A DNA stretch of 64,000 nucleotides from Skeletonema tropicum (Eukaryota > Bacillariophyta > Thalassiosirophyceae > Thalassiosirales > Thalassiosiraceae), in contig CM074127.1 in the NCBI GenBank assembly GCA_037178625.1, forward strand, positions 1,302,001 through 1,366,000. The letters run 5' to 3'. This document shows, one piece after another, positions 22,480 through 34,600 of the stretch. Position 1 is the first letter of the stretch. Each line of letters opens with the position of its first letter. The notes beneath the pieces were generated by a model. That model made no database searches. It saw only the letters and a program-made list of their open reading frames with translations, and was not told where the DNA came from. The position numbers and the translations under genes were made by a program.

Positions 22480-23556
22480 TCAATTAGTAGGATTTCCTTT
22501 TCCCAAACTCACCAATTCTTCTTTTCTCTTCGCAAGAGCCTTGACTGTCATATTCCAATATCTTGGTACACGCATCCTCAGCTCTTCCATTGACAATTCT
22601 TCTCCTGCTTCATCGACATCTTCACCCAAGAAAACAAGCTTGTTCTTGCTATCCTTCTTCAAAGTTGGAGTTGTTGTTGCTGCGGCCGGTTGTACAGGTT
22701 TGATGTTGATTGCCGTAGGTTTTGTCACCGATGAACTGCCGATGGCAGATGCCGAAGGAATACCAGCAGCTCCCCCCACAGCCGACGCCACGGCCACTTC
22801 TACCTTCGGTGCAGAAGGTTGTGGAATCAATACACCATCCGCTGGTGGTGGGGGGATCGCAAAGTTTGGTGGTGCTCCTGAAGGCGGAATTGCAAACGAC
22901 GGTGGCGGTAGGCCGGGTGGGAGACCGGGCGGTAGACCCGGCGGTAGTGGCGCAGCCCCCGGCGGCAGCATGGGCGGTGGAGGAGGAGGAGGCATTGGTG
23001 CTAAAACGACAGCAGGTTCTTCAGTGAAGCAATCGTCAGTTAATGGGAAATCATTGTATCCATGAGCAGCTACGAGTGCAAACGCAGCCCTGACAGCTGC
23101 ATCTATCGCCCCATCTCTAGTTTTGCCACGCCCCCACGATAAAAAGGACCCTGCGATGCGGATCCCATAAACTTCTGGTTTTTCGGGAGTTGCTCCCCCT
23201 CCGGTCCATTTGACATACGCAGCATCCATCCGATGTGACTTGGTATATTTTTGAAACGCCTCTATCGTTTTGTAGTACGAGTCGGGTCGATACTTCTTCA
23301 CTGGGAACGTCGTCCGCTCTCCATTTTCAGCGACATTGCCACCATCAACTCGCTGTCTCTTTCCTGCAGCGAATCCATCGTGCTGATTATTCATAGGGTG
23401 TGGTAAAGGCGGTGGCTGCATGGTTGGTGGCATGGGCGGTGGGAGCGGTCGGCCATATTGGTCGAATAGTGCAGCTGGAGGTGGCATGTAAGCAGGTGGT
23501 GGTGGCTGGGCAGCTCCGTTGAATGCTGCCGCGGCTGGGCGCTTCTTCCGTCCCAT
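22480..23556 (-). CDS. Proline-rich protein with dsRNA-binding-like domain
   Basis: About 358 residues in one exon, taking the ATG at 23556 (MGRKKRPAAAAF); an upstream in-frame ATG at 23661 would add a leader that looks non-coding. A Pro-rich N-terminus is followed at about residues 90-175 by a domain with a double-stranded-RNA-binding-like pattern: SYYKTIEAFQKYTKSHRMDAAY, YGIRIAGSFLSWGRGKTRDG, then an Ala-rich helix AIDAAVRAAFALVAAHG. A long polyproline tract with PPGLPPGLPPG repeats comes next (about 190-250). The end is SMEELRMRVPRYWNMTVKALAKRKEEL, a short helical region. A nuclear RNA-processing role is possible but is inference only. Confidence 0.65.
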   Translation of the reverse strand: MGRKKRPAAAAFNGAAQPPPPAYMPPPAALFDQYGRPLPPPMPPTMQPPPLPHPMNNQHDGFAAGKRQRVDGGNVAENGERTTFPVKKYRPDSYYKTIEAFQKYTKSHRMDAAYVKWTGGGATPEKPEVYGIRIAGSFLSWGRGKTRDGAIDAAVRAAFALVAAHGYNDFPLTDDCFTEEPAVVLAPMPPPPPPPMLPPGAAPLPPGLPPGLPPGLPPPSFAIPPSGAPPNFAIPPPPADGVLIPQPSAPKVEVAVASAVGGAAGIPSASAIGSSSVTKPTAINIKPVQPAAATTTPTLKKDSKNKLVFLGEDVDEAGEELSMEELRMRVPRYWNMTVKALAKRKEELVSLGKGNPTN

Positions 23557-24176
23557 GATTTTTAGATAAGTAGTTTGGTATGACTTATATAACAGTGAGA
23601 GGCGTCGGTACTGATGTTGGGATATAATATTATCGCAGTGGCAGTTGGCAGTGGATGGCACGCAGGTTGCAATATAGGTTGCAATTCACTATTCACTATG
23701 GCGGCAGTGAGCAATGCATGGAGGAAGCGCGAATGGCGCGGTAAAGCGCGGTAAGTTGTTGAAAAATAGCGATTTGTACGTAGGAATAGTAGTAAAAATT
23801 ACTTGTGTTCGACCTGAAGTAAGCAAGGAGCAAGGTCCGGTTAGGAACAATTCCGTTTCGGGAGAGAGGCTCTCTTCAATCAACTGAAACTACTCCTACA
23901 TGACTGGATGTGAAAGTATCTCTGTAATCTTTGAAGGAAGTGAAGTCAGACTCAATCTGAATCATCTATTCTTAAAAATTGAGAACTCTCTTTCAAGCAA
24001 GTAACGAAAACTGAGCATCAGAGCCAGAGCGAAGAAATGTTTGAAAGTAGATGGGAAGAAGGGAACTCTAATAAATCGTGTTGTGAACAAAATTTACTAT
24101 GCCTCTCTCTAGAGAAGCTTTCAAGCTATCAACAATTTCTACAATAGATAGATCAACATCATCTATTTGTTTCTAT
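23557..24176. other. Intergenic
   Basis: The 5' flank of the dsRNA-binding-like gene and the 3' flank of the next minus-strand gene. It contains TTTGTACGTAGGAA (23774), also found upstream of the eS10 gene. It also contains a 3' flank (about 24097-24176) that is recognisably related to 38461-38520, downstream of the remnant third family copy. No gene is seen. Confidence 0.4.
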
Positions 24177-25016
24177 TTACAACCAATCACCCTTGTCGAT
24201 GCTTGACAAATCAAAACCGTCTATCATAGCCTTTACAGCGGAGCAATCCCTTGCTTCGCCAGGTTCAGGCGAGCAACATGCATTTGTTGCCTTCTCGCCC
24301 ACATTGCCTATATTGTATGAGGTACTCACCATCGAGATGAACTTATTTCCACCTCCAGTGTTCTGAGAAGCATGACCAAGTTTGCCCTTGTACTTAATGT
24401 CAACATCTAAGCTTCCTCCTTGCCCAAAGCCAAGCCATCCATCATCATTACAGTCAGTATAGGTGAGGTAGTGCCAGCCTTCGGTCATCGCGTAGGGTCT
24501 CCAGGCCTTCACCGCGTGAGTCTGTGAGAAATACCCTGAAGACACCTCACACGTGATCATACCAGCACGCCCTGTAGTTAAAGGACCCTTCAAATATTCG
24601 AGGTAATCCAAGGCTTCTTTGGGCATATACTCACTCAAGCGAGAAATAGAGAAAGCTGCCTTGGTCAGTTGTGGGACGGACATGATACAAGTTGAATGAT
24701 CGACACCGATCTCGTCGAGGAATTTCGATGAAAAGATTGTTGTGCAGTTAGGAAACGTCTCAAAGCCTACTTTCCCACCAGGCAGCTCCATTTGAACATC
24801 ACCTCGGTTGAGAGATGCCACATCAAGGGCGCATTGTGGTTTATCTATTTCTTGAATTTTCTGTTGGTTAGGGGCTGCCACCGACGATGAGGGCGGTGCG
24901 TCTGATGTGGATAGGTCTCTCTCAGCAACCTCGCGAAGGTTCGTTCTTCTCTCAGCAGATGTTGTGCATGAGAAGGACAATGTCGCAAGCGCAAGCACGA
25001 AGTGATATTTAATCAT
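24177..25016 (-). CDS. Secreted protein, family copy A, unknown
   Basis: A 279-residue product with a cleavable signal peptide (MIKYHFVLALATLSFSCTTSA). The mature part has an Arg/Glu-rich and then Ser-rich leader, then a cysteine-containing domain: KPQCALDVASLNRGDVQMEL, FPNCTTIF, DHSTCIMSVPQLTKAAF, MITCEVSSGYFSQTHAVKAW, TYTDCNDDGWLGFGQGGS, and TNACCSPEPGEARDCSA. Eight or more Cys suggest disulfides and an extracellular or vacuolar product. I do not recognise the family. A paralogue (37132-37951) lies on the same strand beyond the satellite array and a remnant at 38523-38838. The central part (about 24430-24625) is almost identical between copies A and B, whereas the N- and C-terminal parts differ more. 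Confidence 0.75.
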   Translation of the reverse strand: MIKYHFVLALATLSFSCTTSAERRTNLREVAERDLSTSDAPPSSSVAAPNQQKIQEIDKPQCALDVASLNRGDVQMELPGGKVGFETFPNCTTIFSSKFLDEIGVDHSTCIMSVPQLTKAAFSISRLSEYMPKEALDYLEYLKGPLTTGRAGMITCEVSSGYFSQTHAVKAWRPYAMTEGWHYLTYTDCNDDGWLGFGQGGSLDVDIKYKGKLGHASQNTGGGNKFISMVSTSYNIGNVGEKATNACCSPEPGEARDCSAVKAMIDGFDLSSIDKGDWL

Positions 25017-25672
25017 ATTGTTTGGTTGATGTTTATGATGATCACAACGATGATTTCATTACCTACTGGACAAGGTTGTTTCTATCGCTGGCTATGGTTC
25101 GGCCTCTTACTTCTCTTCCTCTTCCCTGCTGCCGACAAAACAGAGAACAAACTTACAAACAAAGAAAGGAAGTAAAATTGTTTGAGGTCGTCTAAATCCG
25201 TAGCTCGATAAGAATATACTGAGCTCCAACGTTGAAACGAGAATGTCAAACACTACCCGGTACTCAAAAGTCATGAAAGTCATTCTGGTCGTTGCTTTGT
25301 TCATTTGAATCACTAATCTCTCAAGAAGTACGAATAAATGTAAGAGAGAGTGAGAAATGAGAAAGTAAGTATGGTACTTCTTTGCACAATAAACTTCTCT
25401 AGAAGATATTCGAGAGACCCACAGTGACGACCTCTGGCTCTGGCATGAAAATAATTATTGAAAGGCAGTGTGGCTGGACAACAATAATATATATAAATTC
25501 AACAACAGGATCTTCATGTAGGCTAAACGAAAAAAATAACGCAGTAAAACAAGATCAGATATTCAAAATAAAGCTGCAAATGTCATGAAATTCAATTGAG
25601 AAAATGAACATTTCGACATTAGAATTGAAACTAAAGTAAAATTCAGCGCTAGTTTGAACCTATCTAGTAGTT
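25017..25672. other. Upstream flank of copy A, before the satellite
   Basis: An AT-rich stretch of 656 bases between the start of secreted-protein copy A and the first satellite monomer. It should hold that gene's promoter. No gene or RNA is recognised. Confidence 0.4.
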
Positions 25673-28600
25673 GGCACCAAATCGGATCAATCGTCGTCAT
25701 TACAAGTACGAGCCGGTTCTAGTGGCCCACTATAGTCGGCGGTGATACGAAACAAGCACCTTAGCACTGCTCAGACGTTTGGCGCGCGTAGAAGCGACGC
25801 TACTGCCTCGTAGCTGATATGAGAGGTCCAGTGTGGAATGACCGGCAGCACCAAATTCTATGGCACCAAATCGGATCAATCGTCGTCATTACACGTACGA
25901 GCCGGTTCTAGTGGCCCATTATAGTCGGCGGTGATACGAAACAAGCACCTTAGCACTGCTCAGACGTTTGGCGCGCGTAGGAGCGACGCTACTGCCTCGT
26001 AGCTGATATGAGAGGTCCAGTGTGGACTGTCCGGCAGCACCACATTCTATGGCACCAAATCGGATCAATCGTCGTCATTACAAGTACGAGCCGGTTCTAG
26101 TGGCCCATTATAGTCGGCGGTGATACGAAACAAGCACCTTAGCACTGCTCAGACGTTTGGCGCGCGTAGGAGCGACGCTACAGCCTCGTAGCTGATATGA
26201 GAGGTCCAGTGTGGACTGTCCGGCAGCACCACATTCTATGGTACCAAATCGGATCAATCGTCGTGATTACAAGTACGAGCCGGTTCTAGTGGCCCATTAT
26301 AGTCGGCGGTAATACGAAACAAGCACCTTAGCACTGCTCAGACGTTTGGCGCGCGTAGAAGCGACACTACAGCCTCGTAGCTGATATGAGAGGTCCAGTG
26401 TGGACTGTCCGGCAGCACCACATTCTAGGTATGGTACCAAATCGGATCAATCGTCGTCATTACAAGTACGAACCGGTTCTAGTGGCCCATTATAGTCGGC
26501 GGTGATACGAAACAAGCACCTTAGCACTGCTCAGACGTTTGGCGCGCGTAGGAGCGACGCTACTGCCTCGTAGCTGATATGAGAGGTCGACTGTCCGGCA
26601 GCACCACATTCTATGGCACCAAATCGGATCAATCGTTGTCATTACAAGTACGAGCCGGTTCTAGTGGCCCATTATAGTCGGCGGTGATACGAAACAAGCA
26701 CCTTAGCACTGCTCAGACGTTTGGCGCGCGTAGAAGCGACACTACAGCCTCGTAGCTGATATGAGAGGTCCAGTGTGGACTGTCCGGCAGACCTCATCAT
26801 TCTAGGAATGGTACCAAATCGGATCAATCGTCGTCATTACACGTACGAACCGGTTCTAGTGGCCCATTATAATCGGCGGTGATACGAAACAAGCACCTTA
26901 GCACTGCTCAGACGTTTGGCGCGCGTAGAAGCGACACTACAGCCTCGTAGCTGATATGAGAGGTCCAGTGTGGACTGTCCGGCAGACCACATTCTAGGTA
27001 TGGTACCAAATCGGATCAATCGTCGTCATTACAAGTACGAGCCGGTTCTAGTGGCCCATTATAGTCGGCGGTGATACGAAACAAGCACCTTAGCACTGCT
27101 CAGACGTTTGGCGCGCGTAGAAGCGACACTACTGCCTCGTAGCTGATATGAGAGGTCCAGTGTGGACTGTCCGGCAGACCACATTCTAGGAATGGTACCA
27201 AATCGGATCAATCGTCGTCATTACAAGTACGAACCGGTTCTAGTGGCCCATTATAGTCGGCGGTGATACGAAACAAGCACCTTAGCACTGCTCAGACGTT
27301 TGGCGCGCGTAGAAGCGACACTACAGCCTCGTAGCTGATATGAGAGGTCCAGTGTGGACTGTCCGGCAGCACCACATTCTATGGCACCAAATCGGATCAA
27401 TCGTCGTCATTACACGTACGAGCCGGTTCTAGTGGCCCATTATAGTCGGCGGTGATACGAAACAAGCACCTTAGCACTGCTCAGACGTTTGGCGCGCGTA
27501 GGAGCGACGCTACTGCCTCGTAGCTGATATGAGAGGTCCAGTGTGGACTGTCCGGCAGCACCACATTCTATGGCACCAAATCGGATCAATCGTCGTCATT
27601 ACAAGTACGAACCGGTTCTAGTGGCCCATTATAGTCGGCGGTGATACGAAACAAGCACCTTAGCACTGCTCAGACGTTTGGCGCGCGTAGGAGCGACGCT
27701 ACTGCCTCGTAGCTGATATGAGAGGTCCAGTGTGGACTGTCCGGCAGCACCACATTCTATGGTACCAAATCGGATCAATCGTCGTCATTACACGTACGAG
27801 CCGGTTCTAGTGGCCCATTATAGTCGGCGGTGATACGAAACAAGCACCTTAGCACTGCTCAGACGTTTGGCGCGCGTAGAAGCGACACTACAGCCTCGTA
27901 GCTGATATGAGAGGTCCAGTGTGGACTGTCCGGCAGCACCACATTCTAGGTATGGTACCAAATCGGATCAATCGTCGTCATTACAAGTACGAGCCGGTTC
28001 TAGTGGCCCATTATAGTCGGCGGTGATACGAAACAAGCACCTTAGCACTGCTCAGACGTTTGGCGCGCGTAGGAGCGACGCTACTGCCTCGTAGCTGATA
28101 TGAGAGGTCCAGTGTGGACTGTCCGGCAGCACCAAATTCTATGGCACCAAATCGGATCAATCGTCGTCATTACACGTACGAACGGTTCTAGTGGCCCATT
28201 ATAGTCGGTGGTGATACGAAACAAGCACCTTAGCACTGCTCAGACGTTTGGCGCGCGTAGGAGCGACGCTACTGCCTCGTAGCTGATATGAGAGGTCCAG
28301 TGTGGACTGTCCGGCAGCACCACATTCTATGGCACCAAATCGGATCAATCGTTGTCATTACAAGTACGAGCCGGTTCTAGTGGCCCATTATAGTCGGCGG
28401 TGATACGAAACAAGCACCTTAGCACTGTTCAGACGTTTGGCGCGCGTAGAAGCGACACTACAGCCTCGTAGCTGATATGAGAGGTCCAGTGTGGACTGTC
28501 CGGCATGACCTCATCATTCTAGGTATGGTACCAAATCGGATCAATCGTCGTCATTACAAGTACGAGCCGGTTCTAGTGGCCCACTATAATCGGCGGTGAT

Positions 28601-31600
28601 ACGAAACAAGCACCTTAGCACTGCTCAGACGTTTGGCGCGCGTAGAAGCGACACTACAGCCTCGTAGCTGATATGAGAGGTCCAGTGTGGACTGTCCGGC
28701 AGACCACATTCTAGGTATGGTACCAAATCGGATCAATCGTCGTCATTACAAGTACGAGCCGGTTCTAGTGGCCCATTATAGTCGGCGGTGATACGAAACA
28801 AGCACCTTAGCACTGCTCAGACGTTTGGCGCGCGTAGAAGCGACACTACAGCCTCGTAGCTGATATGAGAGGTCCAGTGTGGACTGTCCGGCAGACCACA
28901 TTCTAGGTATGGTACCAAATCGGATCAATCGTCGTCATTACAAGTACGAACCGGTTCTAGTGGCCCATTATAGTCGGCGGTGATACGAAACAAGCACCTT
29001 AGCACTGTTCAGACGTTTGGCGCGCGTAGAAGCGACACTACAGCCTCGTAGCTGATATGAGAGGTCCAGTGTGGACTGTCCGGCATGACCTCATCATTCT
29101 AGGTATGGTACTAAATCGGATCAATCGTCGTCATTACAAGTACGAGCCGGTTCTAGTGGCCCACTATAGTCGGCGGTGATACGAAACAAGCACCTTAGCA
29201 CTGCTCAGACGTTTGGCGCGCGTAGAAGCGACACTACAGCCTCGTAGCTGATATGAGAGGTCCAGTGTGGACTGTCCGGCAGACCACATTCTAGGTATGG
29301 TACCAAATCGGATCAATCGTCGTCATTACAAGTACGAGCCGGTTCTAGTGGCCCATTATAGTCGGCGGTGATACGAAACAAGCACCTTAGCACTGCTCAG
29401 ACGTTTGGCGCGCGTAGAAGCGACACTACAGCCTCGTAGCTGATATGAGAGGTCCAGTGTGGACTGTCCGGCAGACCACATTCTAGGTATGGTACCAAAT
29501 CGGATCAATCGTCGTCATTACAAGTACGAACCGGTTCTAGTGGCCCATTATAGTCGGCGGTGATACGAAACAAGCACCTTAGCACTGCTCAGACGTTTGG
29601 CGCGCGTAGAAGCGACACTACAGCCTCGTAGCTGATATGAGAGGTCCAGTGTGGACTGTCCGGCAGCACCAAATTCTATGGCACCAAATCGGATCAATCG
29701 TCGTCATTACAAGTACGAGCCGGTTCTAGTGGCCCATTATAGTCGGCGGTGATACGAAACAAGCACCTTAGCACTGCTCAGACGTTTGGCGCGCGTAGAA
29801 GCGACACTACAGCCTCGTAGCTGATATGAGAGGTCCAGTGTGGACTGTCCGGCAGCACCACATTCTATGGCACCAAATCGGATCAATCGTCGTCATTACA
29901 AGTACGAGCCGGTTCTAGTGGCCCATTATAGTCGGCGGTGATACGAAACAAGCACCTTAGCACTGCTCAGACGTTTGGCGCGCGTAGAAGCGACGCTACT
30001 AGCCTCGTAGCTGATATGAGAGGTCCAGTGTGGACTGTCCGGCAGCACCAAATTCTATGGCACCAAATCTGATCAATCGTCGTCATTACACGTACGAGCC
30101 GGTTCTAGTGGCCCATTATAGTCGGCGGTGATACGAAACAAGCACCTTAGCACTGCTCAGACGTTTGGCGCGCGTAGGAGCGACGCTACTGCCTCGTAGC
30201 TGATATGAGAGGTCCAGTGTGGACTGTCCGGCAGCACCAAATTCTATGGCACCAAATCGGATCAATCGTCGTCATTACACGTACGAGCCGGTTCTAGTGG
30301 CCCATTATAGTCGGCGGTGATACGAAACAAGCAACTTAGCACTGCTCAGACGTTTGGCGCGCGTAGAAGCGACACTACAGCCTCGTAGCTGATATGAGAG
30401 GTCCAGTGTGGACTGTCCGGCAGCACCACATTCTATGGTACCAAATCGGATCAATCGTCGTCATTACAAGTACGAAGCCGGTTCTAGTGGCCCATTATAG
30501 TCGGCGGTGATACGAAACAAGCACCTTAGCACTGCTCAGACGTTTGGCGCGCGTAGAAGCGACACTACAGCCTCGTAGCTGATATGAGAGGTCCAGTGTG
30601 GACTGTCCGGCAGACCACATTCTAGGTATGGTACCAAATCGGATCAATCGTCGTCATTACAAGTACGAGCCGGTTCTAGTGGCCCATTATAGTCGGCGGT
30701 GATACGAAACAAGCACCTTAGCACTGCTCAGACGTTTGGCGCGCGTAGAAGCGACACTACAGCCTCGTAGCTGATATGAGAGGTCCAGTGTGGACTGTCC
30801 GGCAGACCACATTCTAGGTATGGTACCAAATCGGATCAATCGTCGTCATTACAAGTACGAACCGGTTCTAGTGGCCCATTATAGTCGGCGGTGATACGAA
30901 ACAAGCACCTTAGCACTGCTCAGACGTTTGGCGCGCGTAGAAGCGACACTACAGCCTCGTAGCTGATATGAGAGGTCCAGTGTGGACTGTCCGGCATGAC
31001 CTCATCATTCTAGGTATGGTACCAAATCGGATCAATCGTCGTCATTACAAGTACGAACCGGTTCTAGTGGCCCACTATAGTCGGCGGTGATACGAAACAA
31101 GCACCTTAGCACTGCTCAGACGTTTGGCGCGCGTAGAAGCGACACTACAGCCTCGTAGCTGATATGAGAGGTCCAGTGTGGACTGTCCGGCAGACCACAT
31201 TCTAGGTATGGTACCAAATCGGATCAATCGTCGTCATTACAAGTACGAACCGGTTCTAGTGGCCCATTATAGTCGGCGGTGATACGAAACAAGCACCTTA
31301 GCACTGCTCAGACGTTTGGCGCGCGTAGAAGCGACACTACAGCCTCGTAGCTGATATGAGAGGTCCAGTGTGGACTGTCCGGCAGACCACATTCTAGGTA
31401 TGGTACCAAATCGGATCAATCGTCGTCATTACAAGTACGAACCGGTTCTAGTGGCCCATTATAGTCGGCGGTGATACGAAACAAGCACCTTAGCACTGCT
31501 CAGACGTTTGGCGCGCGTAGAAGCGACACTACAGCCTCGTAGCTGATATGAGAGGTCCAGTGTGGACTGTCCGGCAGCACCACATTCTATGGCACCAAAT

Positions 31601-34600
31601 CGGATCAATCGTCGTCATTACAAGTACGAGCCGGTTCTAGTGGCCCATTATAGTCGGCGGTGATACGAAACAAGCACCTTAGCACTGCTCAGACGTTTGG
31701 CGCGCGTAGAAGCGACACTACAGCCTCGTAGCTGATATGAGAGGTCCAGTGTGGACTGTCCGGCAGCACCACATTCTATGGCACCAAATCGGATCAATCG
31801 TCGTCATTACAAGTACGAGCCGGTTCTAGTGGCCCATTATAGTCGGCGGTGATACGAAACAAGCACCTTAGCACTGCTCAGACGTTTGGCGCGCGTAGGA
31901 GCGACACTACATGCCTCGTAGCTGATATGAGAGGTCCAGTGTGGACTGTCCGGCAGCACCACATTCTATGGTACCAAATCGGATCAATCGTCGTCATTAC
32001 ACGTACGAGCCGGTTCTAGTGGCCCATTATAGTCGGCGGTGATACGAAACAAGCACCTTAGCACTGCTCAGACGTTTGGCGCGCGTAGAAGCGACACTAC
32101 AGCCTCGTAGCTGATATGAGAGGTCCAGTGTGGACTGTCCGGCAGCACCACATTCTAGGTATGGTACCAAATCGGATCAATCGTCGTCATTACAAGTACG
32201 AGCCGGTTCTAGTGGCCCATTATAGTCGGCGGTGATACGAAACAAGCACCTTAGCACTGCTCAGACGTTTGGCGCGCGTAGGAGCGACGCTACTGCCTCG
32301 TAGCTGATATGAGAGGTCCAGTGTGGACTGTCCGGCAGCACCAAATTCTATGGCACCAAATCGGATCAATCGTCGTCATTACACGTACGAGCCGGTTCTA
32401 GTGGCCCATTATAGTCGGTGGTGATACGAAACAAGCACCTTAGCACTGCTCAGACGTTTGGCGCGCGTAGGAGCGACGCTACTGCCTCGTAGCTGATATG
32501 AGAGGTCCAGTGTGGACTGTCCGGCAGCACCACATTCTATGGCACCAAATCGGATCAATCGTTGTCATTACAAGTACGAGCCGGTTCTAGTGGCCCATTA
32601 TAGTCGGCGGTGATACGAAACAAGCACCTTAGCACTGTTCAGACGTTTGGCGCGCGTAGAAGCGACACTACAGCCTCGTAGCTGATATGAGAGGTCCAGT
32701 GTGGACTGTCCGGCATGACCTCATCATTCTAGGTATGGTACCAAATCGGATCAATCGTCGTCATTACAAGTACGAGCCGGTTCTAGTGGCCCACTATAGT
32801 CGGCGGTGATACGAAACAAGCACCTTAGCACTGCTCAGACGTTTGGCGCGCGTAGAAGCGACACTACAGCCTCGTAGCTGATATGAGAGGTCCAGTGTGG
32901 ACTGTCCGGCAGACCACATTCTAGGTATGGTACCAAATCGGATCAATCGTCGTCATTACAAGTACGAGCCGGTTCTAGTGGCCCATTATAGTCGGCGGTG
33001 ATACGAAACAAGCACCTTAGCACTGCTCAGACGTTTGGCGCGCGTAGAAGCGACACTACAGCCTCGTAGCTGATATGAGAGGTCCAGTGTGGACTGTCCG
33101 GCAGACCACATTCTAGGTATGGTACCAAATCGGATCAATCGTCGTCATTACAAGTACGAACCGGTTCTAGTGGCCCATTATAGTCGGCGGTGATACGAAA
33201 CAAGCACCTTAGCACTGTTCAGACGTTTGGCGCGCGTAGAAGCGACACTACAGCCTCGTAGCTGATATGAGAGGTCCAGTGTGGACTGTCCGGCATGACC
33301 TCATCATTCTAGGTATGGTACTAAATCGGATCAATCGTCGTCATTACAAGTACGAGCCGGTTCTAGTGGCCCACTATAGTCGGCGGTGATACGAAACAAG
33401 CACCTTAGCACTGCTCAGACGTTTGGCGCGCGTAGAAGCGACACTACAGCCTCGTAGCTGATATGAGAGGTCCAGTGTGGACTGTCCGGCAGACCACATT
33501 CTAGGTATGGTACCAAATCGGATCAATCGTCGTCATTACAAGTACGAGCCGGTTCTAGTGGCCCATTATAGTCGGCGGTGATACGAAACAAGCACCTTAG
33601 CACTGCTCAGACGTTTGGCGCGCGTAGAAGCGACACTACAGCCTCGTAGCTGATATGAGAGGTCCAGTGTGGACTGTCCGGCAGACCACATTCTAGGTAT
33701 GGTACCAAATCGGATCAATCGTCGTCATTACAAGTACGAACCGGTTCTAGTGGCCCATTATAGTCGGCGGTGATACGAAACAAGCACCTTAGCACTGCTC
33801 AGACGTTTGGCGCGCGTAGAAGCGACACTACAGCCTCGTAGCTGATATGAGAGGTCCAGTGTGGACTGTCCGGCAGCACCAAATTCTATGGCACCAAATC
33901 GGATCAATCGTCGTCATTACAAGTACGAGCCGGTTCTAGTGGCCCATTATAGTCGGCGGTGATACGAAACAAGCACCTTAGCACTGCTCAGACGTTTGGC
34001 GCGCGTAGAAGCGACACTACAGCCTCGTAGCTGATATGAGAGGTCCAGTGTGGACTGTCCGGCAGCACCACATTCTATGGCACCAAATCGGATCAATCGT
34101 CGTCATTACAAGTACGAGCCGGTTCTAGTGGCCCATTATAGTCGGCGGTGATACGAAACAAGCACCTTAGCACTGCTCAGACGTTTGGCGCGCGTAGAAG
34201 CGACGCTACTGCCTCGTAGCTGATATGAGAGGTCCAGTGTGGACTGTCCGGCAGCACCAAATTCTATGGCACCAAATCTGATCAATCGTCGTCATTACAC
34301 GTACGAGCCGGTTCTAGTGGCCCATTATAGTCGGCGGTGATACGAAACAAGCACCTTAGCACTGCTCAGACGTTTGGCGCGCGTAGGAGCGACGCTACAT
34401 GCCTCGTAGCTGATATGAGAGGTCCAGTGTGGACTGTCCGGCAGCACCAAATTCTATGGCACCAAATCGGATCAATCGTCGTCATTACACGTACGAGCCG
34501 GTTCTAGTGGCCCATTATAGTCGGCGGTGATACGAAACAAGCAACTTAGCACTGCTCAGACGTTTGGCGCGCGTAGGAGCGACACTACAGCCTCGTAGCT

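Noticed and set aside
22541..23065. Gly-rich plus-strand frame opposite the proline-rich gene
   Set aside because: Antisense of polyproline codons (CCN gives NGG); no independent support.
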